The position numbers and the translations under genes were made by a program. A stretch of 64,000 bases of DNA from an uncultured Synechococcus sp. (GTDB lineage Bacteria > Cyanobacteriota > Cyanobacteriia > PCC-6307 > Cyanobiaceae): positions 77,423 through 141,422 of the forward strand of contig CASICK010000005.1 in the NCBI GenBank assembly GCA_949373155.1, read 5' to 3'. A model generated the notes under the pieces. The model saw only the letters and a program-made list of their open reading frames with translations, was not told the origin of the DNA and made no database searches. Shown here one piece after another: positions 33,528-43,019 of the stretch; position 1 is the first letter of the stretch, and every line of letters starts with the position of its first letter.

Positions 33528-35357
33528 ATGACCAATACACCAGCTCAGGACTCAGGGTCCTGTTCAGTGGATCTCAGCATGTCTGAGATTTCCGAGAGCA
33601 CCGCAGCAGAGACCACCGAAGAGGTCTTTACAACAGTCATTGAGACCGTAGAAGAACCAGTCATCGAGACCGTAGAAGAACCAGAAGCTCCCTCCGGATT
33701 TTCAGAATTCGGCTTCAGTGACGCACTCCTGAAAACTCTTGCTGACAAGGGATACAAAGAACCCTCACCGATCCAAAAGGCGGCCATCCCCGAGTTGATG
33801 CTGGGACGCGATCTCGTAGGCCAAGCGCAAACAGGCACGGGAAAAACCGCCGCCTTCGCTCTGCCTTTGCTGGAGAGATTGCAAGGCGATAGCCCGCTCC
33901 CGAGCGTGCTTGTGCTGGCTCCAACCCGTGAACTGGCGATGCAAGTGGCGGAAGCGTTCAAGGCGTATTCCGCTGGACATCCCCACCTCAACGTGCTGGC
34001 GATCTATGGAGGGTCCGATTTTCGATCCCAAATCAACGCATTAAGGCGTGGTGTTGATGTTGTGGTTGGTACTCCAGGACGCGTCATGGATCACATGCGC
34101 CAAGGAACGCTGAATACAAGCGGATTGCGCAGCCTCGTACTCGACGAAGCGGATGAAATGCTGCGTATGGGGTTCATCGACGACGTCGAATGGATCCTCG
34201 AGCAATTACCTGAAGAACGTCAGGTTGTGCTGTTTTCAGCAACGATGCCGAACGAAATCCGCAGGCTTTCCAAGCGCTACTTGCGTGAACCAGCGGAAAT
34301 CACGATCAAGACGAAGGAGAAAGAGGCGCGCCGAATCCGTCATCGCTGCATCACCATGCAGAACTCTCACAAGCTTGAAGCACTCAACCGTGTGCTTGAA
34401 GCGGTGACCGGCGAAGGGGTAATTATTTTCGCACGAACCAAAGCCATCACACTCACGGTTGCGGAATCCCTGGAAGCCGCTGGCCACGACGTGGCTGTGC
34501 TCAATGGAGACGTGCCCCAAAACCAACGGGAGCGCACCGTAGAACGTCTGCGCAAAGGAACCGTCAACATCCTGGTTGCCACCGATGTCGCAGCTCGTGG
34601 TCTCGACGTTGACCGCATCGGCCTCGTGATCAACTACGACATGCCATTCGATAGCGAGGCTTACGTCCACCGCATCGGTCGTACTGGCCGAGCTGGACGC
34701 AGCGGGGAAGCCATCCTGTTCATCACGCCCAGGGAGCGGAGGTTCGTCGGCAATCTCGAACGCGCCGTGGGACAGGCCATCGAACCGATGGATATCCCTA
34801 GCAATGCGGAAATCAATCAAAGTCGTCTTGACCGTCTTCGCACCCGCCTCAGCGCTGAAGCCACCAGCGAAGACAAACCAGAGGAAGAGACCGCACTGCT
34901 TCAGGAACTCATTCAAAGAGTGGCCCAAGAGCTCGAGGTAGAGCCCGGTCAACTCACTCTGGCCGCCATGAGATTGGCCATTGGTGAAGGCCCGCTGTTG
35001 GTCCAAGGCGATGAAAACTGGCTGAAAGCTCCCATGCGCAACGACCGCCGCGATGACCGACGCGGAGATCGAGGCAACGACCGCGGCAGGAGACCAGAGC
35101 GTGCATCACGCCCACCAGAGGACGACATGGAACGGTTCAGAGTTGAAGTCGGTCATCGCGATCGCGTGAAACCTGGCAACCTCGTTGGCGCAATTGCCAA
35201 TGAATCAGGACTGGAAGGACGCATGATTGGTCGGATTCAGATCTTTGAAACTCACAGCCTTGTAGATCTTCCCAAAGGCATGCCAGAGAATGTCTTTAAT
35301 TCTCTTCGCCAGCTCAAAGTGATGAACCAGGAGCTTCAAATCCGCAAGGATTCCTAA
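33528..35357 (+). CDS. deaD: DEAD-box ATP-dependent RNA helicase (CsdA/DeaD-like)
   Basis: A 609-residue RNA helicase. The acidic N-terminal extension carries an imperfect 24-base direct repeat (VIETVEEP twice). The Q-motif region PSPIQKAAIPE, motif I AQTGTGKT, PTRELA, DEAD, SAT, ARGLD and HRIGRTGRAGR are all present, giving two intact RecA-like domains. A basic RGD/RR-rich linker (RRDDRRGDRGNDRGRRPERA) and a C-terminal DbpA-like RNA-binding domain (RVEVGHRDRVKPGNLVGAIA) follow. These enzymes unwind RNA secondary structure in ribosome assembly and cold adaptation. The RNA-binding RRM gene lies about 0.7 kb downstream. Confidence 0.96.
   Translation: MTNTPAQDSGSCSVDLSMSEISESTAAETTEEVFTTVIETVEEPVIETVEEPEAPSGFSEFGFSDALLKTLADKGYKEPSPIQKAAIPELMLGRDLVGQAQTGTGKTAAFALPLLERLQGDSPLPSVLVLAPTRELAMQVAEAFKAYSAGHPHLNVLAIYGGSDFRSQINALRRGVDVVVGTPGRVMDHMRQGTLNTSGLRSLVLDEADEMLRMGFIDDVEWILEQLPEERQVVLFSATMPNEIRRLSKRYLREPAEITIKTKEKEARRIRHRCITMQNSHKLEALNRVLEAVTGEGVIIFARTKAITLTVAESLEAAGHDVAVLNGDVPQNQRERTVERLRKGTVNILVATDVAARGLDVDRIGLVINYDMPFDSEAYVHRIGRTGRAGRSGEAILFITPRERRFVGNLERAVGQAIEPMDIPSNAEINQSRLDRLRTRLSAEATSEDKPEEETALLQELIQRVAQELEVEPGQLTLAAMRLAIGEGPLLVQGDENWLKAPMRNDRRDDRRGDRGNDRGRRPERASRPPEDDMERFRVEVGHRDRVKPGNLVGAIANESGLEGRMIGRIQIFETHSLVDLPKGMPENVFNSLRQLKVMNQELQIRKDS
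33636..33683 (+). repeat. 24-bp tandem repeat in deaD N-terminus
   Basis: Two adjacent copies of a 24-base unit (33636-33659 and 33660-33683) differ at one position and encode VIETVEEP twice. The acidic region is probably unstructured, so copy number may vary between strains. Confidence 0.85.
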
Positions 35358-35360
35358 CTC

Positions 35361-35660
35361 TTGAATCTTCTTCTCCGGTTTGTGATCAGCGTCTGCTTAT
35401 CACCGATGCTGATCACAACCGCAGGATCGTTAGCGCAAGCTGCGGATGATTTGGAAGAAATCAAAAAGCTATGCATGGCGGGTGTCACTGCCGCAATGTC
35501 TCAATCTGGACTAACTCTTCCCGAAGGCATGGGTGATTTCACTTGTTCATGCTTCAGCGAAGAGATGAAGGGGAAAGGCATTACTTTCATCATGCAAGCC
35601 CAAAAAACCTGCAAAGAACGGGCTGACGAAAAGTACGGGGCTCTCCTTAAATCACAGTGA
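35361..35660 (+). CDS. Small exported protein with paired cysteines
   Basis: A 99-residue protein with a signal peptide (LLLRFVISVCLSPMLITTAG, cleaved after AQA). The mature domain is alpha-helical with three or four cysteines (IKKLCMAGVTAAMSQSGL ... DFTCSCFSEEMKGKGITFIM ... KTCKERADEKYG). It begins with a TTG three bases after the deaD stop, so it is probably in the same transcript. No family name. The cysteines suggest a disulphide-stabilised periplasmic helix bundle. Confidence 0.6.
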   Translation: MNLLLRFVISVCLSPMLITTAGSLAQAADDLEEIKKLCMAGVTAAMSQSGLTLPEGMGDFTCSCFSEEMKGKGITFIMQAQKTCKERADEKYGALLKSQ

Positions 35661-36034
35661 CATTCACCACAGTCGAGGGGCTCTGACCACGACAGTGTCG
35701 TTGATGAGTCGTTGTCGACCGAGCTCAAACCGAGCTCCCCTCTGGCCTGAGCTAATTCATTCAGCAAACCTTTGAATAGGAAAAAACATGATGGGCATGG
35801 TCAGGAGATCCTGACCATGCGAACAGAACATCGATAAAAATGAAACTTTTCGATGTTCTGTTCGCATGTTGAGAAATTGCACCAGGCAAGCCTGTAGCGT
35901 GGTGATGCATCAGCTTCATGTTCGGCTCTGATCGGCTCGCTCCCCCAAGCTTCAGCTCTCCAGCTTCAGCATCAAGGACTTTCCTTTTCGGACCAAAACT
36001 TCTCTGATCAAATGTCCAACGGTCCCCTCAGGTA
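35661..36034. other. Leader region of the RRM gene
   Basis: About 375 bases without a gene. It contains the strong double hairpin at 35795-35868 and then a 165-base stretch leading to the RRM protein gene. The latter could be a long 5' untranslated leader of the kind found on cold-regulated RNA-binding-protein genes. No protein-coding frame is supported. Confidence 0.5.
35795..35868 (+). repeat. Overlapping double inverted repeat
   Basis: The first palindrome pairs 35795-35806 with 35809-35820 (12 bp, GCATGGTCAGGA/TCCTGACCATGC). The second pairs 35816-35834 with 35850-35868 (19 bp, CATGCGAACAGAACATCGA and its exact complement) around a 15-base loop. The two share CATGC at 35816-35820, so in RNA the hairpins compete for it. 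No T-run follows, so it is not an ordinary terminator. Confidence 0.9.
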
Positions 36035-36388
<354 letters not shown>

Positions 36389-36407
36389 TCCCAGTAGAGG
36401 AGACAGC

Positions 36408-36593
36408 TCATCGAGCCGTCTCCTCTATCTCAAGCCTTTCATCCAAGGCGAAACGGCGATCGATCAATTTTTGAATGCGCTCGAAAGGTCTTGTCTCATC
36501 AGCAGACAAAACAGAAGCGGCATTCCGTACTTCATCACGATGCTTCCGCGCTAGGAAGCGATGAAAACGATTGAACGCTCTTGAACGAGTCAT
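36408..36593 (-). CDS. Small basic protein
   Basis: A 61-residue, charged, mostly helical protein (MTRSRAFNRFHRFLARKHRD then EVRNAASVLSADETRPFERI and IDRRFALDERLEIEE). It is convergent with the RRM gene, 19 bases after its stop. Arginine-rich helices suggest nucleic-acid or ribosome binding. Not recognised. The continuous charge pattern makes it more likely than a chance ORF. Confidence 0.5.
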   Translation of the reverse strand: MTRSRAFNRFHRFLARKHRDEVRNAASVLSADETRPFERIQKLIDRRFALDERLEIEETAR

Positions 36594-36686
36594 ACAGTTC
36601 CTCGATCTCTGTTTCCGGTCTACACCTTTTCATGAGATTTGACGCTTTTGGGCAACACATCGCTTGAATAGAACGTCTTGCCATTG

Positions 36687-38501
36687 ATGATGGCCGATCC
36701 CATTCCACCTAGACGCATAAAGCCTGCCCTGCCACGGCTTCTGAGCCATCTCCAGCCCTACAGAAGACGGGTATGGATAGCGGTGAGCTGCTCGATCATC
36801 AACAAAGTCTTTGATTTACTTCCTCCTGTTCTGATCGGCCTGGCCGTTGATGTTGTTGTTCAACAGGATTCATCGTGGCTGGCAGCCTTGGGTGCCACAA
36901 CAGTGCCAAGCCAACTCATCTTGCTTGCGGTGCTGTCCTTCCTGGTCTGGACAGCTGAATCACTCTTTGAATATCTCTACGGCGTTTTGTGGCGCAATCT
37001 TGCACAAACCACGCAACACAGTCTGAGATTGGAAGCGTATGACCATCTCCAGAAGCTTGAGATGGATTTTTTCGAGCGAGACAGCACTGGACGGCTCCTC
37101 ACCATTCTTGGTGATGACATCCATCAGCTCGAACGCTTTCTTGAACGTGGCGCAAACGAAATCCTGCAATTAGTCACCACCGTTCTGCTGGTCGGTAGCG
37201 CTATGGCACTCCTAGCACCAGGCGTGGCACTCTTCGCATTTCTCCCGATCCCAATCATCCTTTTGGGATCACTCAATTTTCAACGTCGCCTCGCTCCGCG
37301 ATATCGCGATGTTCGGCAAAGAGCTGGAGATCTCGCCTCTCGCCTGTCGAACAATCTTGGTGGAATGCTCACCATCAAAAGCTTTGCAACTGAAGCATGG
37401 GAACTCGAACAACTTCGCACAGCGAGTGATGCCTACCGACAGTGCAATCGTGATGCGATTCGCATCTCTGCCGCCTTCATTCCCCTGATTCGCTTTGCGA
37501 TCTTATTTGCCTTTTTAGCGATTCTTCTGATCGGTGGTATCCAAGCCTGGCAAGGACTGATCGCCGTGGGGACCTACAGCTTCCTGGTGTTCATTACCCA
37601 GCGACTGCTCTGGCCACTCACCACGTTGGGACGAACTTTGGATGATTACCAACGGTCAATGGCCTCCACTCAGCGCGTTCTTGATCTCATCGACACACCG
37701 ATTCAGATCGCCAGCGGAAACATCTCGCCTCAACCCAAGTGATATCAAAGGAGACATCACGCTATGAACAAGTTTGCTTCTCCTATAGAGATCGCGATCC
37801 ACTTCTTAACAAGTTCGACCTACGGATTAGTGCAGGGCAAACAATTGGCATTGTGGGTGCTACAGGTTCAGGTAAAAGTTCGCTGGTCAAATTACTGCTG
37901 AGGCTCTATCCGCTCAGTAGCGGCAGGATTGTTCTTGACAACCACCCAATTGCATCGCTGCATCTCCAAGATCTTCGTCGCTGCATTGCACTCGTGAGTC
38001 AAGACGTTTACCTCTTCCACGGAAGCGTCGCCGAAAATATTGCCTACGGATCTTCACAAGCATCCAGAGTCGTCCGTTATTTGGGCAGCAGAACAAGCCG
38101 AAGCTCTAGCTTTTATTCAAGGCCTACCCCAAGGATTTGAGACGGTTGTAGGTGAACGTGGTCAGCGTTTGTCCGGTGGTCAACGCCAAAGAATTGCCTT
38201 GGCTAGAGCCATTTTAAAAAATGTACCGGTGTTGATCCTCGATGAAGCAACGGCCGCTGTTGATAATGAAACAGAGGCGGCGATTCAGCGTTCGCTAATG
38301 CGCATCACGGCGAATCGGACCACACTGGTGATCGCGCATCGACTCAGCACTGTGCGACATGCCGATCAAATCATTGTGATGGATGCTGGTTGCATTGTGG
38401 AACAGGGCACCCATGATCAACTGCTGCACAAACCAGGCGCTTACGCCGACCTCTGGCGGGTTCAAGCTGGCTTACGCAGTGACGAAGCGCTGAGCCTCTA
38501 A
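36687..38501 (+). pseudogene. ABC exporter (fused permease/ATPase) with three frameshifts
   Basis: One full-length ABC exporter of about 600 residues spread over three frames. The membrane domain (to 37742) has six helices and typical cytoplasmic loops (MDFFERDSTGRLLTILGDDI). It then shifts near 37736 and again near 37764 into YEQVCFSYRDRDPLL ... GATGSGKSS (Walker A). A third shift near 38066 returns to the first frame with [20 protein letters not shown] and the H-loop VIAHRLSTV. Each step is equivalent to one extra base, and three extra bases restore the original frame. No single polypeptide is encoded as it stands. A substrate (lipid or peptide) cannot be named. Confidence 0.85.
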
Positions 38502-38532
38502 CGCCAAAACTGTTCATCCAAAGACTTCACTG

Positions 38533-40623
38533 ATGGCTGCTTCGCTGTCCCACCTGATGCATCACCCACTGGGCATTTTCGCCCAGCTTGTTGCGATCAG
38601 CGTCTTGATTCCGCCCTTAACAAGACGGTTAAGGCTTCCTGATCTTGTCGGACTCTTAGCCGCAGGCGTACTGGTCGGTCCCCATGTATTGCATTGGATC
38701 GATGCCAAAAGTGAAACGATCACCCTTCTCTCCGATATCGGAGCCATCTATTTACTGTTTACAGTTGGGCTAGAAATCGATCTCGAAGAGTTCAACCGGG
38801 TCAAAAGACGCTCCGTGACATTTGGGGCCCTGATCTTTGTGCTTGGAGTTGGAACAGGGTTCGGAATCGGCCAGATCTTTGGCTTCCCCTTAGTGCCCAG
38901 TCTCCTATTGGGAGCCCTGATGGCAACGCACACTCCGCTCGGCTATCCGATCGTGAGGAGTTATGGAGCCCAGCGTGACGAATCGGTGATCGTGAGCGTT
39001 GGAAGCACGATTTTCACCGACATCGCAGCGCTGGTATTGCTCGCTGTAGCCCTAGGGCTAGGCAAAGGAAATCTCACACCGAGCAGCTTTACTGCGCTGC
39101 TCATCAGCATCGGCATATTTGCTTGTGTTGTCGTCTTGGGGATTCGAATGATTGGGCGACATCTATGGATGCGCAGCGTCATCGATGAAAACCGGGTGTT
39201 TCTGGCGGTATTACTCACCTTGTTTGTGGCCTCCCTCGGCGCTGAGCTCGCAGGGGTTGAAAAAATCGTGGGCGCTTTTCTGGCTGGGCTCGCTGTGAAT
39301 TCCGTCCTTCCAGAAGGCAAGGTCAAAGAGCAGGTGATCTTTGTAGGGGGAGCCTTATTCATCCCCATCTTCTTCATTCATTTAGGACTGCTGCTCGATC
39401 TCGGCAGCCTCGCCGACAGCATCAGCAACATTGAATTCACAGCCCTAATGCTCACTGGAGCGTTGGGATGCAAAGCACTTGCTGCAGTGATTGCTGGGCG
39501 CTGGTTCCACTACAGCCCCAATCAAATCCTGCTGATGTGGTCACTCGCCATGCCCAAAGTGGCTGCCACGCTTGCAACTGCGTTCATTGGTTTTCAGGCC
39601 GGCTTACTCGACAGCACAGTTCTCAACGCCGTTCTGGCCGTGATGGTTGTGACGGCAACGCTCGGTCCAACCCTCACCACCCGCTCCGTCGTAGCCCTGA
39701 TGGAACCGAATGAGCGCTCCCCGTTTGGCACAACAGGACTCGATGAAGATCAGGAGATCCCTGGAGAGGTGGTACGCCGACCCCTGAAAGTGTTGGTCCC
39801 AGTTGCCAATCCAGACACAGAGTTGAGTCTGCTGAAGCTGGCCGCTCGACTCTCCCAGGGAGAAGGCGATCACAACGGACAACTCCTGCCCCTCGCACTG
39901 GTAAGTCCAAGCCTCGAGGAAGCCCGCGGTGGTTTAAATCGAGCGCTATCTGCTGCGAGAACCAGGCTGAATCAGGCGGCAACCAACGGAGAGGGCCTCA
40001 CTGCAAACACGCGTTGTCTATTGCGCGTGGATGATGACATCGCTGCGGGCATGAGCAGAAGCGCTTTAGAGGAGGGAGCCGATCTGCTTTTGATCGGAGC
40101 AGGACGCCCTGACCCTCTACGCAAATGGCTCCTTGGAGATCTGGTCGACGGGGTCTGCCGAACCGCACATTGCCCAGTGGTGGTGGCCAATCTTGGCCGA
40201 CGAGAACTCAACGATCTCAACCAAATACTGGTTCCAATTAAAGATCTATCGGCGAGTGCACGCGAACAATTTGAGCTCGCCCTAAGGCTTCTATCCACCG
40301 CACCAGACCCAACATCCACCACCATCAGTCTTCTACATATCCATGATCCACGCTTTAACCGACACGAACGATCCTGGATGGAGCACCAACTGATGAGCTG
40401 GTGTCCACGCAACATCGCCAGCCAACAAATTCAAATCAAACTGCTGCAGGGACCTGGCATCGATTCAAAGATCCACTGGTTCAGCAAAAACCAAGATCTC
40501 GTCATCTTGCGATCACAACGACGGCGGGTCGCTGGCCTCCCCATTCCGGCCAGTGATCGCACAAGTAATTTGGTGCATCAGTTGGCCTGTCCGGCCCTAA
40601 TGATCAGCGATCCACTCCACTAG
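38533..40623 (+). CDS. Kef-type cation/H+ antiporter with UspA-like domains
   Basis: A 696-residue protein. About residues 1-390 form the CPA2 antiporter with 11-13 helices (PPLTRRLRLPDLVGLLAAGVLVGP; TVGLEIDLEEF; GALMATHTPLGYPIV; AFLAGLAVNSVLPEGKVKEQ). The cytoplasmic C-terminal 300 residues contain two universal-stress-like units (LLIGAGRPDPLRKWLLGDLVDGVCRTAHCPVVVANL and the later DLVILRSQRRRVAG...ACPALMI). This architecture suggests K+ or Na+/H+ exchange controlled by a nucleotide-binding tail. It follows the broken exporter gene by 31 bases. Confidence 0.92.
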   Translation: MAASLSHLMHHPLGIFAQLVAISVLIPPLTRRLRLPDLVGLLAAGVLVGPHVLHWIDAKSETITLLSDIGAIYLLFTVGLEIDLEEFNRVKRRSVTFGALIFVLGVGTGFGIGQIFGFPLVPSLLLGALMATHTPLGYPIVRSYGAQRDESVIVSVGSTIFTDIAALVLLAVALGLGKGNLTPSSFTALLISIGIFACVVVLGIRMIGRHLWMRSVIDENRVFLAVLLTLFVASLGAELAGVEKIVGAFLAGLAVNSVLPEGKVKEQVIFVGGALFIPIFFIHLGLLLDLGSLADSISNIEFTALMLTGALGCKALAAVIAGRWFHYSPNQILLMWSLAMPKVAATLATAFIGFQAGLLDSTVLNAVLAVMVVTATLGPTLTTRSVVALMEPNERSPFGTTGLDEDQEIPGEVVRRPLKVLVPVANPDTELSLLKLAARLSQGEGDHNGQLLPLALVSPSLEEARGGLNRALSAARTRLNQAATNGEGLTANTRCLLRVDDDIAAGMSRSALEEGADLLLIGAGRPDPLRKWLLGDLVDGVCRTAHCPVVVANLGRRELNDLNQILVPIKDLSASAREQFELALRLLSTAPDPTSTTISLLHIHDPRFNRHERSWMEHQLMSWCPRNIASQQIQIKLLQGPGIDSKIHWFSKNQDLVILRSQRRRVAGLPIPASDRTSNLVHQLACPALMISDPLH

Positions 40624-40690
40624 TCATAGTTCTCAGCACCCAAATATCAACACAATCCAATGGTTGCAGGAACAGACCTAAGATTTGCTA

Positions 40691-41599
40691 ATGAACGGCC
40701 AAAGAAGTCCGAACAAAAAATCCCTGCTCACAGCAGCAGTGCTTGGACTCTGTGGTGGAATGCTGCTATCGATCCCTCTCAGTCGATCTCTCATTCCATC
40801 AACAGAACTCCCCAAGCTGACCTCAATCAGCAACCCATTTGAAGGATGGTCAAGCTTTGACGATGAGAATATCGTGGTTCTTGGAATGGATGCTGGAGGC
40901 GGCAATACAGACACCATCTTCATCCTAAGTATTGAAAATGGGGACACTTCTATTATCCAAGTCCCAAGAGATAGCTATATAGATTCACGCAGCTTTGGAC
41001 CAATGAAGGCCAATGCACTCCATGCCAGAGGCGGGCCAGACGCTGTCAAAACAGAACTAACGCGTCTAATGGGTCGTCCAATTAATCATCATATTTTGGT
41101 GAATCTAAGAGGGATTCGTACCATCAGTGATTTACTTGGGGGTCTAGAAATTGATGTCCCCAAACGCCTCTACTACCAAGACAAAAGCCAAGGATTACTG
41201 ATTGATCTTCAACCAGGACGCCAGGTTCTCAAAGGCCGTGAGCTCGAAGGGTTTCTACGCTGGCGCCATGATGGACAGGGCGATTTAGGACGACTTGATC
41301 GACAACAACTCGTCTTAAAAAGCCTGTTCAACAAACTCATCCAACCTCAACATCTCATCCGTCTGCCAGCCCTGATCACGGCTGCTGGGCGTAATCTCAA
41401 AACAGATCTTGGCCCTATGGAGTTGGGTAAATTGATCACCACCATGGGAACAACAGATCTCCAAACAAGCCGACTCAAAGCCCGTCCTTTTTATCAAAAT
41501 GGGGTGAGTTATCTCGATACACAATGGCCTGCAAAAAAGACAACAAGTGGAGTTAATGCGAGCGAATCAAGCAGCAGGCGCTTCAAATTGTTGTTCTAA
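40691..41599 (+). CDS. LytR-CpsA-Psr (LCP) family ligase
   Basis: A 302-residue membrane-anchored enzyme. The N-terminal helix is LLTAAVLGLCGGMLLSIPLS. The LCP domain carries VLGMDAGGGNTDTIFILSIE, QVPRDSYI, HILVNLRGIRTISDLLGGLE and GFLRWRHDGQGDLGRLDRQQ, with the conserved Asp and Arg residues that bind the pyrophosphate. LCP proteins attach polyisoprenyl-linked polymers to peptidoglycan or other envelope polymers, fitting with the nearby isoprenoid gene uppS. I use the ATG at 40691 rather than an upstream TTG. Confidence 0.93.
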   Translation: MNGQRSPNKKSLLTAAVLGLCGGMLLSIPLSRSLIPSTELPKLTSISNPFEGWSSFDDENIVVLGMDAGGGNTDTIFILSIENGDTSIIQVPRDSYIDSRSFGPMKANALHARGGPDAVKTELTRLMGRPINHHILVNLRGIRTISDLLGGLEIDVPKRLYYQDKSQGLLIDLQPGRQVLKGRELEGFLRWRHDGQGDLGRLDRQQLVLKSLFNKLIQPQHLIRLPALITAAGRNLKTDLGPMELGKLITTMGTTDLQTSRLKARPFYQNGVSYLDTQWPAKKTTSGVNASESSSRRFKLLF

Positions 41600-41771
41600 A
41601 CACGTCTACAAGTAAGTGTTTCCAAACTAAATGAAAACCTTGCGAGACAAAGCATGCGATTCTGCATCAATGTCTTAATCATCGGCGTAATGGATGAGGA
41701 CAAGCCTTCAATCATCAACCGCTTGTCAGCGGTGTTCGGAGGCTCGTCCTTTCCACAGTTGAAGATACTTA

Positions 41772-42338
41772 TCAGATCAACAACGTAAACGACGTAATCA
41801 CAGATTCGAATAAGTCTTTTACGCGAGGCCAGCGGCTTTCGTTTGTGCTTGTGGCAAGGGTGTACAAGCGGCCCCGATCCACAACGACAGTGGCCAGCTC
41901 ATGTCGATCGCGATCCTGCAGGTGCACGGCGTACTCCAGGTCATAGAACGTATGGCCTGAGGCCTCCCGTTCTCGTGCCTCAATCAACTCGGCATTGCGG
42001 CCGCTTCCATCTGGCGCGATCACGTCACGGCGCAAACGTTCCCCAACGGCAACAGCACTGCCTAGTGCCTGTAGGTCGTTATCAGCATTCACTTCCGAGA
42101 CCACAAGGCTCACCGTTTCGTCGCTGTTGATCAGATCGTGAAAAACAACGGTGGGGCCTCCCGTTACCGCCACCCGCGTCCAACCGGTGGGATAGAGGAA
42201 GGCATATCTGCCGTCAGGACTCTGAAACGAGTTAAGGCCGGCTCCAGCACCGCTGCAGGCGGTGAGCAACACAACACAGACAACGCTGAGGAGCGATCGG
42301 AGCGGAACTTGCAACGGAAAGCGCATCGAATCGTTCAT
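41772..42338 (-). CDS. PsbP family lipoprotein (CyanoP-like)
   Basis: A 188-residue secreted lipoprotein. The signal LLSVVCVVLLTACSG ends in a lipobox (LTAC), so Cys is lipidated. The mature PsbP fold follows: FQSPDGRYAFLYPTGWTRVA, VVFHDLINSDETVSLVVSEV, GRNAELIEAREREASGHTFY and LYTLATSTNESRWPRVKDLF. CyanoP associates with photosystem II during assembly in the thylakoid lumen. I begin at the ATG at 42338 (MNDSMRFP). An upstream start at 42383 would add 15 residues with no signal character. Confidence 0.92.
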   Translation of the reverse strand: MNDSMRFPLQVPLRSLLSVVCVVLLTACSGAGAGLNSFQSPDGRYAFLYPTGWTRVAVTGGPTVVFHDLINSDETVSLVVSEVNADNDLQALGSAVAVGERLRRDVIAPDGSGRNAELIEAREREASGHTFYDLEYAVHLQDRDRHELATVVVDRGRLYTLATSTNESRWPRVKDLFESVITSFTLLI

Positions 42339-42430
42339 GAATCCATCCCATTCTGCCCGGAGATCTCCCTGCCTAGATTTCAAAGACTTGCAGAAGAGTT
42401 CTGAGCGGCTTCACCCGACCACTAGCACGG

Positions 42431-43000
42431 TTGATCGACCAGTTCGAACGTCTCCCCGGCATTGGTCCACGGACCGCACAACGGCTGGCTCTCCATTTGC
42501 TGCGCCAACCAGAGGAGCAGATCCATAGTTTTGCTGATGCTCTCCTGGCAGCTAGGAGTCAGGTGGGGGAATGCCAAACCTGTTTCCATCTCAGTGCGGA
42601 ACCCACCTGTGAGATCTGCAGGAATCCAGAGCGCTCCATCGGCTTGCTTTGCGTCGTAGCCGATTCAAGGGATCTGCTCGCCCTCGAACGCACCAGGGAA
42701 TACGCAGGCACGTATCACGTTTTGGGCGGCTTGATCTCTCCGATGGACGGCATCGGCCCAGAAATGCTGCAAATCAGCAGCCTCGTGAACAGGGTTGCAT
42801 CAGACGAAATCAAAGAAGTCATCCTTGCGCTCACCCCAAGCGTGGAGGGGGATACCACCAGCCTTTACCTGGCTCGCCTACTCAAACCGTTTACGGAAGT
42901 CAGTCGAATCGCTTACGGCCTTCCGGTTGGAAGCGAACTGGAATACGCAGACGATGTCACCTTGAGTCGGGCTCTGGAAGGGCGTCGAGCTGTTGAATGA
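42431..43000 (+). CDS. recR: Recombination protein RecR
   Basis: A zinc-binding, Toprim-containing RecF-pathway protein that loads RecA on gapped DNA. The helix-hairpin-helix [20 protein letters not shown], the zinc finger [16 protein letters not shown] and the Toprim motif [20 protein letters not shown], then [17 protein letters not shown], are complete. The 189 residues begin at TTG 42431, but the in-frame codons before it (from 42401, a CTG) encode [10 protein letters not shown], matching the usual RecR N-terminus. The real start is therefore probably an unusual codon upstream. It overlaps a TTG lipA start. Confidence 0.95.
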   Translation: MIDQFERLPGIGPRTAQRLALHLLRQPEEQIHSFADALLAARSQVGECQTCFHLSAEPTCEICRNPERSIGLLCVVADSRDLLALERTREYAGTYHVLGGLISPMDGIGPEMLQISSLVNRVASDEIKEVILALTPSVEGDTTSLYLARLLKPFTEVSRIAYGLPVGSELEYADDVTLSRALEGRRAVE

Positions 43001-43019
43001 AACTCCCAGAGACGCGGTC

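Noticed and set aside
34236..35006. 256-codon frame opposite the DEAD-box helicase gene
   Set aside because: A long shadow frame produced by biased codon use in the helicase gene.
35795..35868. Interpretation as an ordinary Rho-independent terminator for deaD
   Set aside because: No T-run follows either hairpin on the plus strand, and the first loop is too short to be typical.
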